A stretch of 64,000 bases of DNA from Butyrivibrio sp. MB2005 (GTDB taxonomy: Bacteria > Bacillota > Clostridia > Lachnospirales > Lachnospiraceae). The stretch is from NCBI RefSeq assembly GCF_000424285.1, contig NZ_AUJP01000003.1, positions 186,001 to 250,000 on the forward strand, read 5' to 3'. A program made the translations under genes and the position numbers. Every line of letters starts with the position of its first letter. Position 1 is the stretch's first letter. Under the pieces are notes generated by a model. That model saw only the letters and a list, made by a program, of their open reading frames with translations, did no database searches and was not told the origin of the DNA. Shown here in pieces: positions 16,627-24,908 of this stretch.

Positions 16627-16923
16627 ATGGCAAATAACAATAATTTTGATGATCATTCAAAATTGATTTCTGATTTGGAATATATAGTAGCAAAACACTG
16701 CAGTACAAAGGGATTGAATTATGGAAATGAGTACCGGTATCCTGTTAATTATACAAAAGACGGTGTGAACTATATTGCAAAAAAATATGCAAAAGCTGAG
16801 ATAGATTACAATTCTATTGGGACAATGACATATGAATTTGGTGCTCATTCCCTAGAGATAGGAAAAGCATTAGAAGAGATAGTAGATTTTTTATGTGAAG
16901 AATACGATATTTACTTGCCGTAA
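16627..16923 (+). CDS. Hypothetical protein, 98 aa
   Basis: This soluble protein starts with ATG seven bases after AGGAGGTG; the in-frame GTG at 16618 overlaps that site and is unlikely. Its Tyr-rich middle and helical C-terminus (SLEIGKALEEIVDFLCEEY) give no family match. It precedes the HNH gene. Confidence 0.6.
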   Translation: MANNNNFDDHSKLISDLEYIVAKHCSTKGLNYGNEYRYPVNYTKDGVNYIAKKYAKAEIDYNSIGTMTYEFGAHSLEIGKALEEIVDFLCEEYDIYLP

Positions 16924-16952
16924 ATAGTTGTAATAACACTTATAAGTAGTAT

Positions 16953-16984
16953 GGCCTCAGAGGACATAACCTCTGGGCCTTTTT
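16953..16984 (+). terminator. Terminator-like hairpin just before the HNH gene RBS
   Basis: Stem 16953-16963 with 16970-16979, then five Ts (16980-16984). The GGAGG of the HNH gene starts six bases later. It ends the 16627 gene and recurs as a layout elsewhere in the prophage. Confidence 0.75.
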
Positions 16985-16998
16985 ACGTGGAGGAAATT

Positions 16999-17352
16999 AT
17001 GCCAATGAAACCGAAGAAGCCTTGTAAGCATCCTGGCTGTCCTAAGCTTACGGATGAGAAGTATTGTGAAGAACATGCGGCTATGCATAGGAGTGATAGA
17101 GCTGGTGCTGCAAGTCGTGGTTATAACGCAGCCTGGAGAAGAGAGAGTAAGAAGTTCCTTATGGCACACCCGTTGTGCGTAAGGTGCATGGAAGATAAGA
17201 AGATGGTTAAAGCAACAGTTGTTGATCACATTGTTCCGCACCGCGGCGACAATAACCTATTTTGGGATAGATCAAATTGGCAACCGCTATGTAAACATCA
17301 CCATGATGTTAAGACAATGACAGAAGATAGGAGAATAACCTACCATTTTTAG
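16999..17352 (+). CDS. Phage HNH endonuclease, 117 aa
   Basis: The HNH core is clear: CVRC near residues 62-65, DHIVPHRGD near 76-84, then NLFWDRSNWQPLCKHHH. An N-terminal zinc cluster (CKHPGC, then C and H) precedes it. In many HK97-type phages this nuclease works with the terminase at the cos site. I chose ATG 16999 because the frame upstream (from 16951) is the terminator hairpin. It lies immediately before the putative cos region. Confidence 0.92.
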   Translation: MPMKPKKPCKHPGCPKLTDEKYCEEHAAMHRSDRAGAASRGYNAAWRRESKKFLMAHPLCVRCMEDKKMVKATVVDHIVPHRGDNNLFWDRSNWQPLCKHHHDVKTMTEDRRITYHF

Positions 17353-17362
17353 GAGAAGAGAC

Positions 17363-17440
17363 CTGGGGTAGGGGCGGGTTAAATCTCTACAAGCGGACCG
17401 GACGGAGACCGCCGCCCCCTTTCGTGTGAATTTTCGCGAA
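17363..17440 (+). other. Putative cos / packaging site
   Basis: The 207-base gap between the HNH gene and the next gene holds an unusually GC-rich block with a GGGGCGG motif (17371-17377), its partner CCGCCCCC (17412-17419), and a TTTCGTG...TTTTCGCG element. Similar blocks lie beside HNH or small terminase genes in related phages, where cos maps. The function here is inferred. Confidence 0.4.
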
Positions 17441-17476
17441 TTATGAATAGGGGTATTACAGCCTTGTGCCGGAAGC

Positions 17477-17510
17477 ATATAAAAGCCGCTTCTGGACAGG
17501 GCTTTTATAT
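17477..17510. repeat. Perfect 11-bp inverted repeat upstream of 17560
   Basis: Arms 17477-17487 and 17500-17510 pair perfectly. No T-run follows. It lies 49 bases before the next start codon and may be a transcript hairpin or part of the packaging region. Confidence 0.45.
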
Positions 17511-17559
17511 TGTGTAAAAGTAGTTTCTTTCGCGTAATAGTTACCCTAGGAGAAGAAAA

Positions 17560-18042
17560 ATGACAGATGAAGAAAAAATGAGAATACGTACTCTGCGTCA
17601 ACAGGGTATCGGGTACCAAGCGATAGGAAAAATGTTAAATATGAATCGTGATACGGTCAGGGCCTACTGCAAAAGGCAAGGGCTAAACGGCATTCAAATA
17701 TCTGTGAAGATGAATACCAGAGACCGGATTAAAAATGGAGAGGCATGTGCTTTTTGTGCCGGCCCTATAGAGAAAAGAAAAACAGGAAGGCCTGCTAGAT
17801 TTTGCAGCGAAGTGTGCAGGAGAAATTATTGGAAGATACATAGAGAAGAAAGTCAGCATAGTGAGAAGGCTACATACATTATGGAATGTGTTTATTGCCA
17901 TACGGTTTTTAAATCCTACGGCAATAAAAAAAGGAAGTACTGTTGCCATGAACACTATGTGCTTGATAGATATGGAGATTTGATTGGAGGAGAGAAAAGT
18001 GCAGACAGCGAAGCAAATGACACTGAAAATAGAGTGTCTTAA
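17560..18042 (+). CDS. HTH and zinc-finger phage protein, 160 aa
   Basis: Residues 5-40 form an HTH of resolvase/sigma-like type (IRTLRQQGIGYQAIGKMLNM). Two Cys-rich units follow: CAFC...CSEVC (about 64-88) and CVYCHTVF...CCHEH (about 110-135). It should bind DNA. Its position right after the putative cos site suggests a part in packaging or late regulation. It overlaps the methyltransferase gene by 44 bases. AGGAGAAG precedes the ATG. Confidence 0.75.
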   Translation: MTDEEKMRIRTLRQQGIGYQAIGKMLNMNRDTVRAYCKRQGLNGIQISVKMNTRDRIKNGEACAFCAGPIEKRKTGRPARFCSEVCRRNYWKIHREESQHSEKATYIMECVYCHTVFKSYGNKKRKYCCHEHYVLDRYGDLIGGEKSADSEANDTENRVS

Positions 18043-19273
18043 GGCAGCAGATTATAACCCTAGGAAGGAACTTAAGCCTGGGGATAAAGAATATGAGAAA
18101 ATTAAGAATTCCATTCAGGAATTTGGTTTTGCGGATCCTGTGGTTGTAAATGAAAGGACCGGTGAAGACGGGACATATATCATAGTAGGTGGCCATCAGA
18201 GAGTAAGCGTAGCAAAGGCTCTTGGATATACAGAAGTTCCATGTGCAGTAGTTGATCTTGACGAGGAACATGAGAAGGCTTTAAACATTGCTCTTAATAA
18301 GATTACTGGTGAATGGAATAAGGAGCTGTTAGCAGATCTTATTGAGGAACTACAGGAAGCCGATTTTGATACAGGTTTTACTGGATTTGATCCGCCGGAA
18401 ATAGAGCAGCTTATGAACTCTGTTCATGATAAGAAGATTACAGAAGATGACTTCGATGTAGATGCAGAGCTGGAAAAACCTGCTGTATCGAAAGAAGGTG
18501 ATCTGTGGTTACTAGGACCGCACAGACTTGTGTGTGGAGATAGCACTATACCTGAAACCTACGATAAGCTGATGGAAGGAAAGAAGGCAGGACTTGTAGT
18601 AACGGATCCGCCTTACAATGTCGATTATGAAGGCGGGGCAGGAAAGATAAAAAATGATTCAATGGCAGAGGAGCAGTTTGAAAAGTTCTTGTTTGCAGCG
18701 TATGTAAACATGGAACAGAACATGGCATACGATGCTTCAATATATGTATTTCATAGTGATTCACATGGACTGGCGTTTAGAAAGGCTTTCGAAGACGCTG
18801 GTTTTTATTTGTCCGGATGTTGCATCTGGAAGAAGCAGTCGCTTGTGCTGGGAAGAAGCCCGTACCAGTGGATTCACGAGCCTTGCTTGTACGGTTGGAA
18901 GAAGAATGGGAAACATCAGTGGTATGCAGGAAGGTCAGAAACGACTGTCTGGGAATATGATAAGCCAAAGAAAAATGATTTGCATCCCACTATGAAGCCG
19001 GTGAATCTTATAGCATATCCGATTAAGAATTCATCCATGAGTAGCAGCATTGTTCTTGATCCGTTTGGTGGTTCTGGAAGCACACTTATTGCCTGTGAAC
19101 AGATGGACCGCATATGCCATACCATAGAGCTTGATCCTAAGTTCTGCGACGTTATTGTTAATAGATATGCTGAGCAGGTGGGCAGCACTGACAATATAAA
19201 ACTTATCCGTGATGGGAAGGAATTTATGTACAAAGATATAGCTGATTTTTCTACAGATAAAACATCCGAATAA
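17999..19273 (+). CDS. ParB-domain DNA methyltransferase, 424 aa
   Basis: An N-terminal ParB/Srx-like domain (about residues 8-95, with GGHQR near 65) is fused to a DNA methyltransferase. Catalytic DPPY is near residue 203 and the SAM-binding DPFGGSGS near 353, so the catalytic motif comes first, as in beta-class N6-adenine or N4-cytosine enzymes. I take GTG 17999, eight bases after GGAGG, rather than the TTG at 17984. It probably modifies phage DNA to evade host restriction or mark DNA for packaging. The recognition sequence cannot be told. Confidence 0.92.
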   Translation: MQTAKQMTLKIECLKAADYNPRKELKPGDKEYEKIKNSIQEFGFADPVVVNERTGEDGTYIIVGGHQRVSVAKALGYTEVPCAVVDLDEEHEKALNIALNKITGEWNKELLADLIEELQEADFDTGFTGFDPPEIEQLMNSVHDKKITEDDFDVDAELEKPAVSKEGDLWLLGPHRLVCGDSTIPETYDKLMEGKKAGLVVTDPPYNVDYEGGAGKIKNDSMAEEQFEKFLFAAYVNMEQNMAYDASIYVFHSDSHGLAFRKAFEDAGFYLSGCCIWKKQSLVLGRSPYQWIHEPCLYGWKKNGKHQWYAGRSETTVWEYDKPKKNDLHPTMKPVNLIAYPIKNSSMSSSIVLDPFGGSGSTLIACEQMDRICHTIELDPKFCDVIVNRYAEQVGSTDNIKLIRDGKEFMYKDIADFSTDKTSE

Positions 19274-19285
19274 GCTTGATATAGT

Positions 19286-19332
19286 TCCTATGGTGATCAA
19301 ATATGTGTACTACAAGAAAACACCATAGGAGG
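19286..19332 (+). promoter_or_regulatory. Hairpin that pairs with the ribosome site of the 19341 gene
   Basis: Perfect 10-nt arms TCCTATGGTG (19286-19295) and CACCATAGGA (19321-19330). The AGGAGG ribosome site (19327-19332) overlaps the second arm, so folding would hide it. The loop is 25 bases. This fits control of translation initiation. Confidence 0.55.
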
Positions 19333-19340
19333 TAAATAGA

Positions 19341-20141
19341 ATGAGGATACAAACACATACTGAGGACAGAAAGGAACTTGTTAGAAAGCTTTCTGAGGCT
19401 ATAGGCCAGGTAATCATTTACAAGGGAGCACCTACATTTGCATACAAGGTAGGGGATTACCTGATTGATAAGACGGGTAACATTGAAGTCCCTGATGATA
19501 AGGTAGATATTGATATTTTAAGAGAAATAGGCGCATGTACAGAAATAGATGAGGCTGAGGATGCGACAGAGCTTGTTATCTCCCTTCCAACAAATGAACA
19601 TACGGAAAAGACTTTGCTTAACCTGCTAAACATTTTTCAAAGCAAGGAAGATCTTATCAACAAATCCCTTGGGGGAGGAAGGAACTTCCTTATAAACAAA
19701 AAGCTGATGAAGTCACTTACAGAAAAAGCACCGGAGAGTAAGGAAGAGTTTTTTGAGAGGCTTACAGAGTTTGGCGGAGAGGAAGCAAATAGAGGAATAA
19801 GAATCTTTGAGGATAAGATAGAGGTTGCCTTCCCTTACACAAAGGATACTGACAGAGTTATGGCATACACACAGCTTACCAGCTTAATAAATAAGGTAGC
19901 ACTAAGCCGGAAGAGGGTAAAAAACAGTAAAGGAAAATACGATAATGAAAAGTATTCTTTCAGAGTCTGGCTGGTAGTGACACTTGGGATGGTCGGAAAA
20001 GAATATAGCAAAGCAAGAAATATACTTTTAAAGAACATACCTGGCAATTCAGCCTTTAGAACAGAAGAACAAAAGGAAATTGCAAAGGAAAAACAACAAA
20101 AAATAAGGGAGGCCAAATGTCAGGAGTACAAACCGCTTTAA
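19341..20141 (+). CDS. Phage protein of the 'virulence-related protein' type, 266 aa
   Basis: A soluble protein of a family common beside phage methyltransferases and terminases in Firmicutes, often labelled virulence-related without known function. Residues about 1-70 look like a small alpha/beta domain, 100-150 are helical, and the C-terminus is strongly basic and helical (KEIAKEKQQKIREAK), suggesting nucleic-acid contact. It overlaps the DUF4314 gene by 25 bases. Its ribosome site is within a hairpin. Confidence 0.7.
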   Translation: MRIQTHTEDRKELVRKLSEAIGQVIIYKGAPTFAYKVGDYLIDKTGNIEVPDDKVDIDILREIGACTEIDEAEDATELVISLPTNEHTEKTLLNLLNIFQSKEDLINKSLGGGRNFLINKKLMKSLTEKAPESKEEFFERLTEFGGEEANRGIRIFEDKIEVAFPYTKDTDRVMAYTQLTSLINKVALSRKRVKNSKGKYDNEKYSFRVWLVVTLGMVGKEYSKARNILLKNIPGNSAFRTEEQKEIAKEKQQKIREAKCQEYKPL

Positions 20142-20338
20142 TTGAAAAACTAAGAAAAGAATATCCCCCGGGAACAAGGGTTGAACTGATTTCTATGGAA
20201 GATCCTTATGAAAAGCTTCCTAGAGGAATCCAGGGAACTGTTTATCATATAGATGATATAGGAACGATTCATGTCAACTGGGATAACGGAAGCGGCCTTG
20301 GAATAGTATACGGAATAGATACTTTTAAGAAAATATAA
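20117..20338 (+). CDS. DUF4314 protein, 73 aa
   Basis: The sequence fits DUF4314: PPGTRVELISMEDPY, then PRGIQGTVYHIDDIGTIHVN, an SH3-like barrel of short strands. Phages and mobile elements often carry it near methyltransferase genes. Function is unknown. The ATG lies inside the 3' end of the previous gene, with GGGAGG before it, so the two are probably coupled. Confidence 0.85.
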   Translation: MSGVQTALIEKLRKEYPPGTRVELISMEDPYEKLPRGIQGTVYHIDDIGTIHVNWDNGSGLGIVYGIDTFKKI

Positions 20339-20446
20339 TATACACATAAGTGATCCAGCATCTTTGGTACATGTACATGTTGATGATGTGCATAATTTAT
20401 AGCATATATAGTATCAACAAAACCAAAGAAAACGGAGGTAAAAACC

Positions 20447-20725
20447 ATGACAAAAAGAGACCAGGAAGCTTATAAAAGACTTTTCAAAGAGGGAACGATA
20501 GGATTTCCTACAGGAGAGAATAAGAACAAGGTAGTACACTGGTGGGCAAAGGTTTACGACGAAGGATCAGAATACGGCATTGAAGAAGGCAGAATTTCAA
20601 AGCTGATGATAAAGGTTGATGGAAAGACAACACTTGCCTACGACAGAGGCTGGGATATTCAGCCTGATGAAAACGACGAGGCAACAATGATGGCCTACAG
20701 CATCATAATGAAAGAATACAACTAA
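20447..20725 (+). CDS. Small phage protein, DUF7678-like, 92 aa
   Basis: The core WAKVYDEGSEYGIEEGRISK resembles a small phage family that I recall as DUF7678; the name is from memory. It is soluble with a beta-rich middle. A CGGAGG ribosome site precedes the ATG. It is the last small gene before the terminases. Confidence 0.65.
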   Translation: MTKRDQEAYKRLFKEGTIGFPTGENKNKVVHWWAKVYDEGSEYGIEEGRISKLMIKVDGKTTLAYDRGWDIQPDENDEATMMAYSIIMKEYN

Positions 20726-20783
20726 ACAAAAGAGAAAAGGGCCAGGATGGGCTCTATTTCTCGTATAAGTATAGATGACGACG

Positions 20784-20804
20784 CAGCTTACGGGCTGTTT
20801 TTTT
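20784..20804 (+). terminator. Weak terminator-like hairpin before the small terminase gene
   Basis: A short stem (CAGC 20784-20787 with GCTG 20794-20797) is followed by seven Ts (20798-20804). The small terminase ribosome site and start follow within 16 bases. The stem is short, so efficiency is doubtful. Confidence 0.4.
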
Positions 20805-20819
20805 ATTGGGAGAAAATAA

Positions 20820-21296
20820 ATGTCAACAAAGGGCAGAAAACCAAAACCTACTGCAATAAAGGTTTTGGAGGGGAATCCTGGAAAGCGCAAACTAAATAAA
20901 AATGAGATCGTTCCTGAGAAAGGAAAGCTTCCTAAGTGTCCGGATTGGCTTGAAGATGAAGCTAAAGCTGAGTGGGATAGACTTTGTAAGAACCTGTTTG
21001 AGCTGGGCATTTTAACAGAGCTTGATCTTATGCCCTTTGCATCATACTGCCAGGCGTATGCCAGGTGGAGAGAAGCAGAGGAGTTTATAAGTCAGCATGG
21101 AACTATTGTAAAAACAAAATCCGGATACTGGCAGCAAGTACCGCAGGTATCAATATCACATCAGAATCAGAAAATAATGATGCAGGCTGCCTCCGAGTTT
21201 GGCCTTACACCTTCAGCTAGAAGCAGGATCATAGCAGGTAATGCAAGGGAAGCAGAAATTGATGAGATGGAATTCATTTTAATGGGAGGAGCCTGA
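20820..21296 (+). CDS. Terminase small subunit, P27 family
   Basis: The start GRKPKPTAIKVLEGNPGKR is the hallmark of P27-type small terminases, and the 158-aa length fits. It recognises the packaging site and brings DNA to the large subunit. Its stop overlaps the start of the large terminase gene as TGATG. Confidence 0.93.
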   Translation: MSTKGRKPKPTAIKVLEGNPGKRKLNKNEIVPEKGKLPKCPDWLEDEAKAEWDRLCKNLFELGILTELDLMPFASYCQAYARWREAEEFISQHGTIVKTKSGYWQQVPQVSISHQNQKIMMQAASEFGLTPSARSRIIAGNAREAEIDEMEFILMGGA

Positions 21297-22843
21297 TGTT
21301 TGATGAAACTAAAGCACAGAGGGCTCTTAAGTTTATAGAAAATCTAAAGCACACAAAAGGAAGATGGCATGGACAGAACTTTGAGCTTCTTCCTTGGCAA
21401 GAGCAGATCATATCAGAACTGTTTGGAACAGTAAAAGAAAATGGTTATCGAAAATATAATACATGTTATTGCGAAATACCGAAAAAGAATGGTAAGAGCG
21501 AATTAGCTGCAGCTATAGCTTTGTACCTTACATGTGGCGACGGGGAATGGGCTGCTGAAGTATATGGCTGTGCTTCTGATAGACAGCAGGCAAGTATCGT
21601 ATTTGATGTTGCCGTAGATATGGTTGATCAATGCCCAGCACTTAAGAAAAGGATTAAGCCTATCATGTCAGTTAAGCGCCTGGTTTATCAACCTACAAAT
21701 TCATATTATCAGGTGCTATCGGCTGAAGCTTATACAAAGCATGGACTAAATGTCCATGGAGTCATTTTTGATGAGCTGCATTCTCAGCCAAATAGAGAAC
21801 TTTTTGATGTTATGACAAAGGGGTCTGGTGATGCAAGAACGCAGCCGCTTTACTTTCTTATAACAACCGCCGGTACAGATAGAAATTCGATATGCTTTGA
21901 ACAGCATCAGAAAGCAGAAGATATTTTGGAAGGAAGGAAAATTGATCCGACTTTCTATCCTGTAATATATGGCCTTCCGGATGATGCAGACTGGAGCCTA
22001 GAAGAGAACTGGTATAAAGCAAATCCATCACTTGGATATACGATAGATATTGAGAAAGTAAGAAATGCTTTTCAGTCAGCTAAGGAAAATCCTTCTGAAG
22101 AAAATATCTTTAGACAGCTTCGCTTGGACCAATGGGTTAAGCAGTCTACAAGATGGATGCCTATGGATAGATGGGATGAATGTGCATTTGAAGTAGACCC
22201 GGATGAACTTATAGGGCGAGAGTGCTACGGAGGACTGGACTTATCATCAACATCTGATATAACGGCTTTTGTACTGGTGTTTCCGCCAAGAAATGATGAT
22301 GAGAAGTATGTGATATTGCCATATTGCTGGATTCCAGAAGACAATATGAAACTAAGGGTTAGAAGAGACCATGTTCCATATGATACTTGGGAGAAGACAG
22401 GTCATCTTGAAACTACTGAAGGCAATGTTATCCATTACGGATTTATAGAGAAATTCATAGAAAGACTTGGAGAAAAGTACCATATCTTAGAGATCGCTTT
22501 TGATAGATGGGGTGCTACTCAGATGGTGCAGGATCTTGAAGGAATGGGATTTACAGTAATTCCTTTTGGGCAGGGATATAAGGATATGTCGCCGCCTACA
22601 AAAGAACTTATGAAGCTGGTACTGGAACATAGGATTGCACATGGCGCACACCCAGTTCTTAGATGGATGATGGATAACGTATTTGTAAGACAGGATCCTG
22701 CCGGAAACATAAAGATGGACAAAGAAAAATCAACAGAAAAAATAGATGCTGCGGTGGCAACAGTTATGGCTTTGGATAGAGCTATAAGGAATGAAGGAAG
22801 TACTGGAAGCATCTATGATGAGAGAGGAATTCTTATGATATAA
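21296..22843 (+). CDS. Terminase large subunit, 515 aa
   Basis: The ATPase part has a Walker A variant PKKNGKSE near residue 63 and Walker B VIFDELH near 156. The nuclease part begins at GLDLSSTSD (about 312) and continues with AFDRWGA (about 401) and a final EKIDAAVATVMALDRA helix. It translocates DNA into proheads and cuts it. It follows the small subunit with a TGATG overlap. Confidence 0.96.
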   Translation: MFDETKAQRALKFIENLKHTKGRWHGQNFELLPWQEQIISELFGTVKENGYRKYNTCYCEIPKKNGKSELAAAIALYLTCGDGEWAAEVYGCASDRQQASIVFDVAVDMVDQCPALKKRIKPIMSVKRLVYQPTNSYYQVLSAEAYTKHGLNVHGVIFDELHSQPNRELFDVMTKGSGDARTQPLYFLITTAGTDRNSICFEQHQKAEDILEGRKIDPTFYPVIYGLPDDADWSLEENWYKANPSLGYTIDIEKVRNAFQSAKENPSEENIFRQLRLDQWVKQSTRWMPMDRWDECAFEVDPDELIGRECYGGLDLSSTSDITAFVLVFPPRNDDEKYVILPYCWIPEDNMKLRVRRDHVPYDTWEKTGHLETTEGNVIHYGFIEKFIERLGEKYHILEIAFDRWGATQMVQDLEGMGFTVIPFGQGYKDMSPPTKELMKLVLEHRIAHGAHPVLRWMMDNVFVRQDPAGNIKMDKEKSTEKIDAAVATVMALDRAIRNEGSTGSIYDERGILMI

Positions 22844-22848
22844 ATAAA

Positions 22849-22873
22849 AGCCGCATATAGCGGCTGAATTTTT
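22849..22873 (+). terminator. Terminator-like hairpin touching a GGAGG site
   Basis: Stem AGCCGC/GCGGCT (22849-22854 with 22860-22865) and a T-run to 22873, with GGAGG at 22874-22878 directly after. A second inverted repeat (GCCGGTGA 22879-22886 with TCACCGGC 22902-22909) follows at once. Confidence 0.65.
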
Positions 22874-22882
22874 GGAGGGCCG

Positions 22883-22993
22883 GTGAGAATTGTCACGTAT
22901 ATCACCGGCAAGTGTTATGAAAAAAGTGTTCTTATGAGGGGATCAAGAAGTTTTGTTCTTCTTGATGTATTCATAATAATCATTGAACCTTAA
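22883..22993 (+). CDS. Possible 36-aa peptide after the terminase
   Basis: A GTG start four bases after GGAGG opens a frame with a hydrophobic C-terminus (FVLLDVFIIII). Its first codons lie inside an inverted repeat. The rest of the 306-base gap to 23150 shows no other gene. The terminator-then-ribosome-site layout is the main support, and it could be chance. Confidence 0.3.
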   Translation: MRIVTYITGKCYEKSVLMRGSRSFVLLDVFIIIIEP

Positions 22994-23149
22994 AGGAACA
23001 TTAAAGCCTTGTGAAGAATATGTGAATAATTACATGTTATTTAGTGAAAATATTGTCGATATTTAATTTGAATTTAGCTGGATATATCCTCCTGGTAGAG
23101 CAAATATGTACATAGAACAGGTAATACAAAGCAGAAGGAGGATTCAGAA

Positions 23150-23527
23150 ATGAGAATAGAGATACTTGATAAGGCAGCAAAGAACGGGACTAAGTACCAG
23201 GACATTAACGTTAATCCAACTTTCGGAGCAGCATACTTTTATAGCCAAACAGCAGGGAACCGCTTGATAAACTTCGCAGAGGTTATTTGGGAAAAAGACA
23301 TCGAGGAAATACTAGAAAACTGTAGAAGGTATGGAATAAAAGATTTTACAATCTCATCAACCTTTTCAGGCCTTCTTACAACTATTGCAGAGTTCGAAAA
23401 ACATGGATGCCACATGGTAAGGCTTATCGAGATCAATTCGAACATCGACGACTGGAAGGCAGGGCTAGAGGGCGAGAACAAAAAGGAAATCATACCGGCG
23501 CTTCTTATGAGGTTGGATAGAGAATAA
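23150..23527 (+). CDS. Hypothetical phage protein, 125 aa
   Basis: A soluble alpha/beta protein with the segment DFTISSTFSGLLTTIAEFE (about residues 65-83). I recall similar proteins between terminase and portal genes in other clostridial phages, but their function is unknown to me. A strong GAAGGAGG site precedes the ATG, and a terminator-like hairpin follows. Confidence 0.7.
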   Translation: MRIEILDKAAKNGTKYQDINVNPTFGAAYFYSQTAGNRLINFAEVIWEKDIEEILENCRRYGIKDFTISSTFSGLLTTIAEFEKHGCHMVRLIEINSNIDDWKAGLEGENKKEIIPALLMRLDRE

Positions 23528-23542
23528 GGATAAAAACTAAAG

Positions 23543-23566
23543 GCATCGCTTCGGCGGTGCTTTTTT
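23543..23566 (+). terminator. Terminator before the portal gene
   Basis: Stem GCATCGC/GCGGTGC (23543-23549 with 23554-23560), TTCG loop, then six Ts. The portal ribosome site follows about 12 bases later. Confidence 0.8.
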
Positions 23567-23591
23567 AGTGGAGAAAAAGGAGAGTGATCAG

Positions 23592-24908
23592 ATGGGAATA
23601 TTTACAAGTCAGTTTAGGTCAAGAGATAAGCCTACTAATTCTACAGCAGGCAGCGCTTGGCGTTTCTTTTTTGGAGGGTCAAGTGCTGGAAAGATAGTGA
23701 ATGAAAGATCTGCAATGCAGATGACTGCAGTGTATTGCTGCGTCAGGATCTTATCTGAGGCTGTAGCTTCACTTCCTCTTCACTTGTATGAATACACAGG
23801 TGAAGGAAATAAGAAAAGAGCGGTTGATCATCCACTGTATTTTCTTATGCATGATGAGCCAAACCCGGAGATGTCATCCTATGTTTTTAGAGAAACGATG
23901 ATGTCACACCTGCTGCTTTATGGCAATTGTTATTCGCAGATTATAAGGAATGGTAAGGGCGAAGTTGTAGCTTTATATCCACTTATGCCAAATAAGATGT
24001 CGGTGGAAAGAGATGATAGCGGACACCTTTACTACGAATATACAACAAGTAACGAAGAAGCTCATACGATGCATGGAAGTGTCGTGAAGTTAAAACCAAG
24101 GGATGTATTACATGTCCCAGGGCTTGGATTTGACGGACTTGTTGGATATAGTCCTATAGCTATGGCAAAGAATGCGATAGGCCTTGCTATTGCTACAGAG
24201 GAGTACGGCTCTAAGTTTTTTGCTAACGGGGCAACACCGGGTGGAATTTTAGAGCACCCAGGAGTAGTTAAGGATCCTGATAGGATAAGAGATTCCTGGA
24301 CCAAAGCCTTTGGAGGAAGCGGAAATGCAAATAAGGTAGCAGTACTTGAAGAGGGTATGAAGTATACGCCGATTAGCGTATCACCTGATGAAGCACAGTT
24401 TCTTGAAACAAGGAAGTTTCAGATAGATGAGATAGCAAGAATGTTCCGAATACCTCCGCACATGATCGGGGATTTGGAAAAATCAAGCTTTAACAACATA
24501 GAACAACAGTCACTTGAATTTGTTCAATATACGCTCAGGCCTTGGATTGTAAGGTGGGAGCAATCAATGCAAAGAGTTCTTCTCAAAGACGATGAGAAGA
24601 GCTCTTTCTTTTTTAAGTTCAACGTTGATGGTCTCCTTCGAGGCGATTACCAGTCACGTATGAATGGTTATGCAACAGCAAGGCAGAACGGCTGGATGAG
24701 TGCAAATGACATAAGAGAACTTGAAGACCTTGACATGATCCCGGAGGAAGAAGGCGGAAACTTATACCTCATAAACGGAAATATGACCAAGCTCAAAGAC
24801 GCTGGGATTTTTAGTGGAGATTCAAGGCAGGAGGGGTATGAAGAAAAAGAAGAAGGGCCGCATGAGAATGGCGGCAAAACTATTCGGAAGAAAGGAGTCC
24901 CATTATGA
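23592..24908 (+). CDS. Phage portal protein, HK97 type, 438 aa
   Basis: The protein shows the portal family pattern: a VNERSAMQMTAVYCCVRI start (about residues 36-55), a VASLPLHLYEY strand and an NNIEQQSLEFVQYTLRP helix near 310. It forms the dodecameric ring for DNA entry and tail joining. I prefer the ATG at 23592, about eight bases after GGAG, over the upstream GTG at 23568. It overlaps the protease gene as ATGA. Confidence 0.95.
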   Translation: MGIFTSQFRSRDKPTNSTAGSAWRFFFGGSSAGKIVNERSAMQMTAVYCCVRILSEAVASLPLHLYEYTGEGNKKRAVDHPLYFLMHDEPNPEMSSYVFRETMMSHLLLYGNCYSQIIRNGKGEVVALYPLMPNKMSVERDDSGHLYYEYTTSNEEAHTMHGSVVKLKPRDVLHVPGLGFDGLVGYSPIAMAKNAIGLAIATEEYGSKFFANGATPGGILEHPGVVKDPDRIRDSWTKAFGGSGNANKVAVLEEGMKYTPISVSPDEAQFLETRKFQIDEIARMFRIPPHMIGDLEKSSFNNIEQQSLEFVQYTLRPWIVRWEQSMQRVLLKDDEKSSFFFKFNVDGLLRGDYQSRMNGYATARQNGWMSANDIRELEDLDMIPEEEGGNLYLINGNMTKLKDAGIFSGDSRQEGYEEKEEGPHENGGKTIRKKGVPL

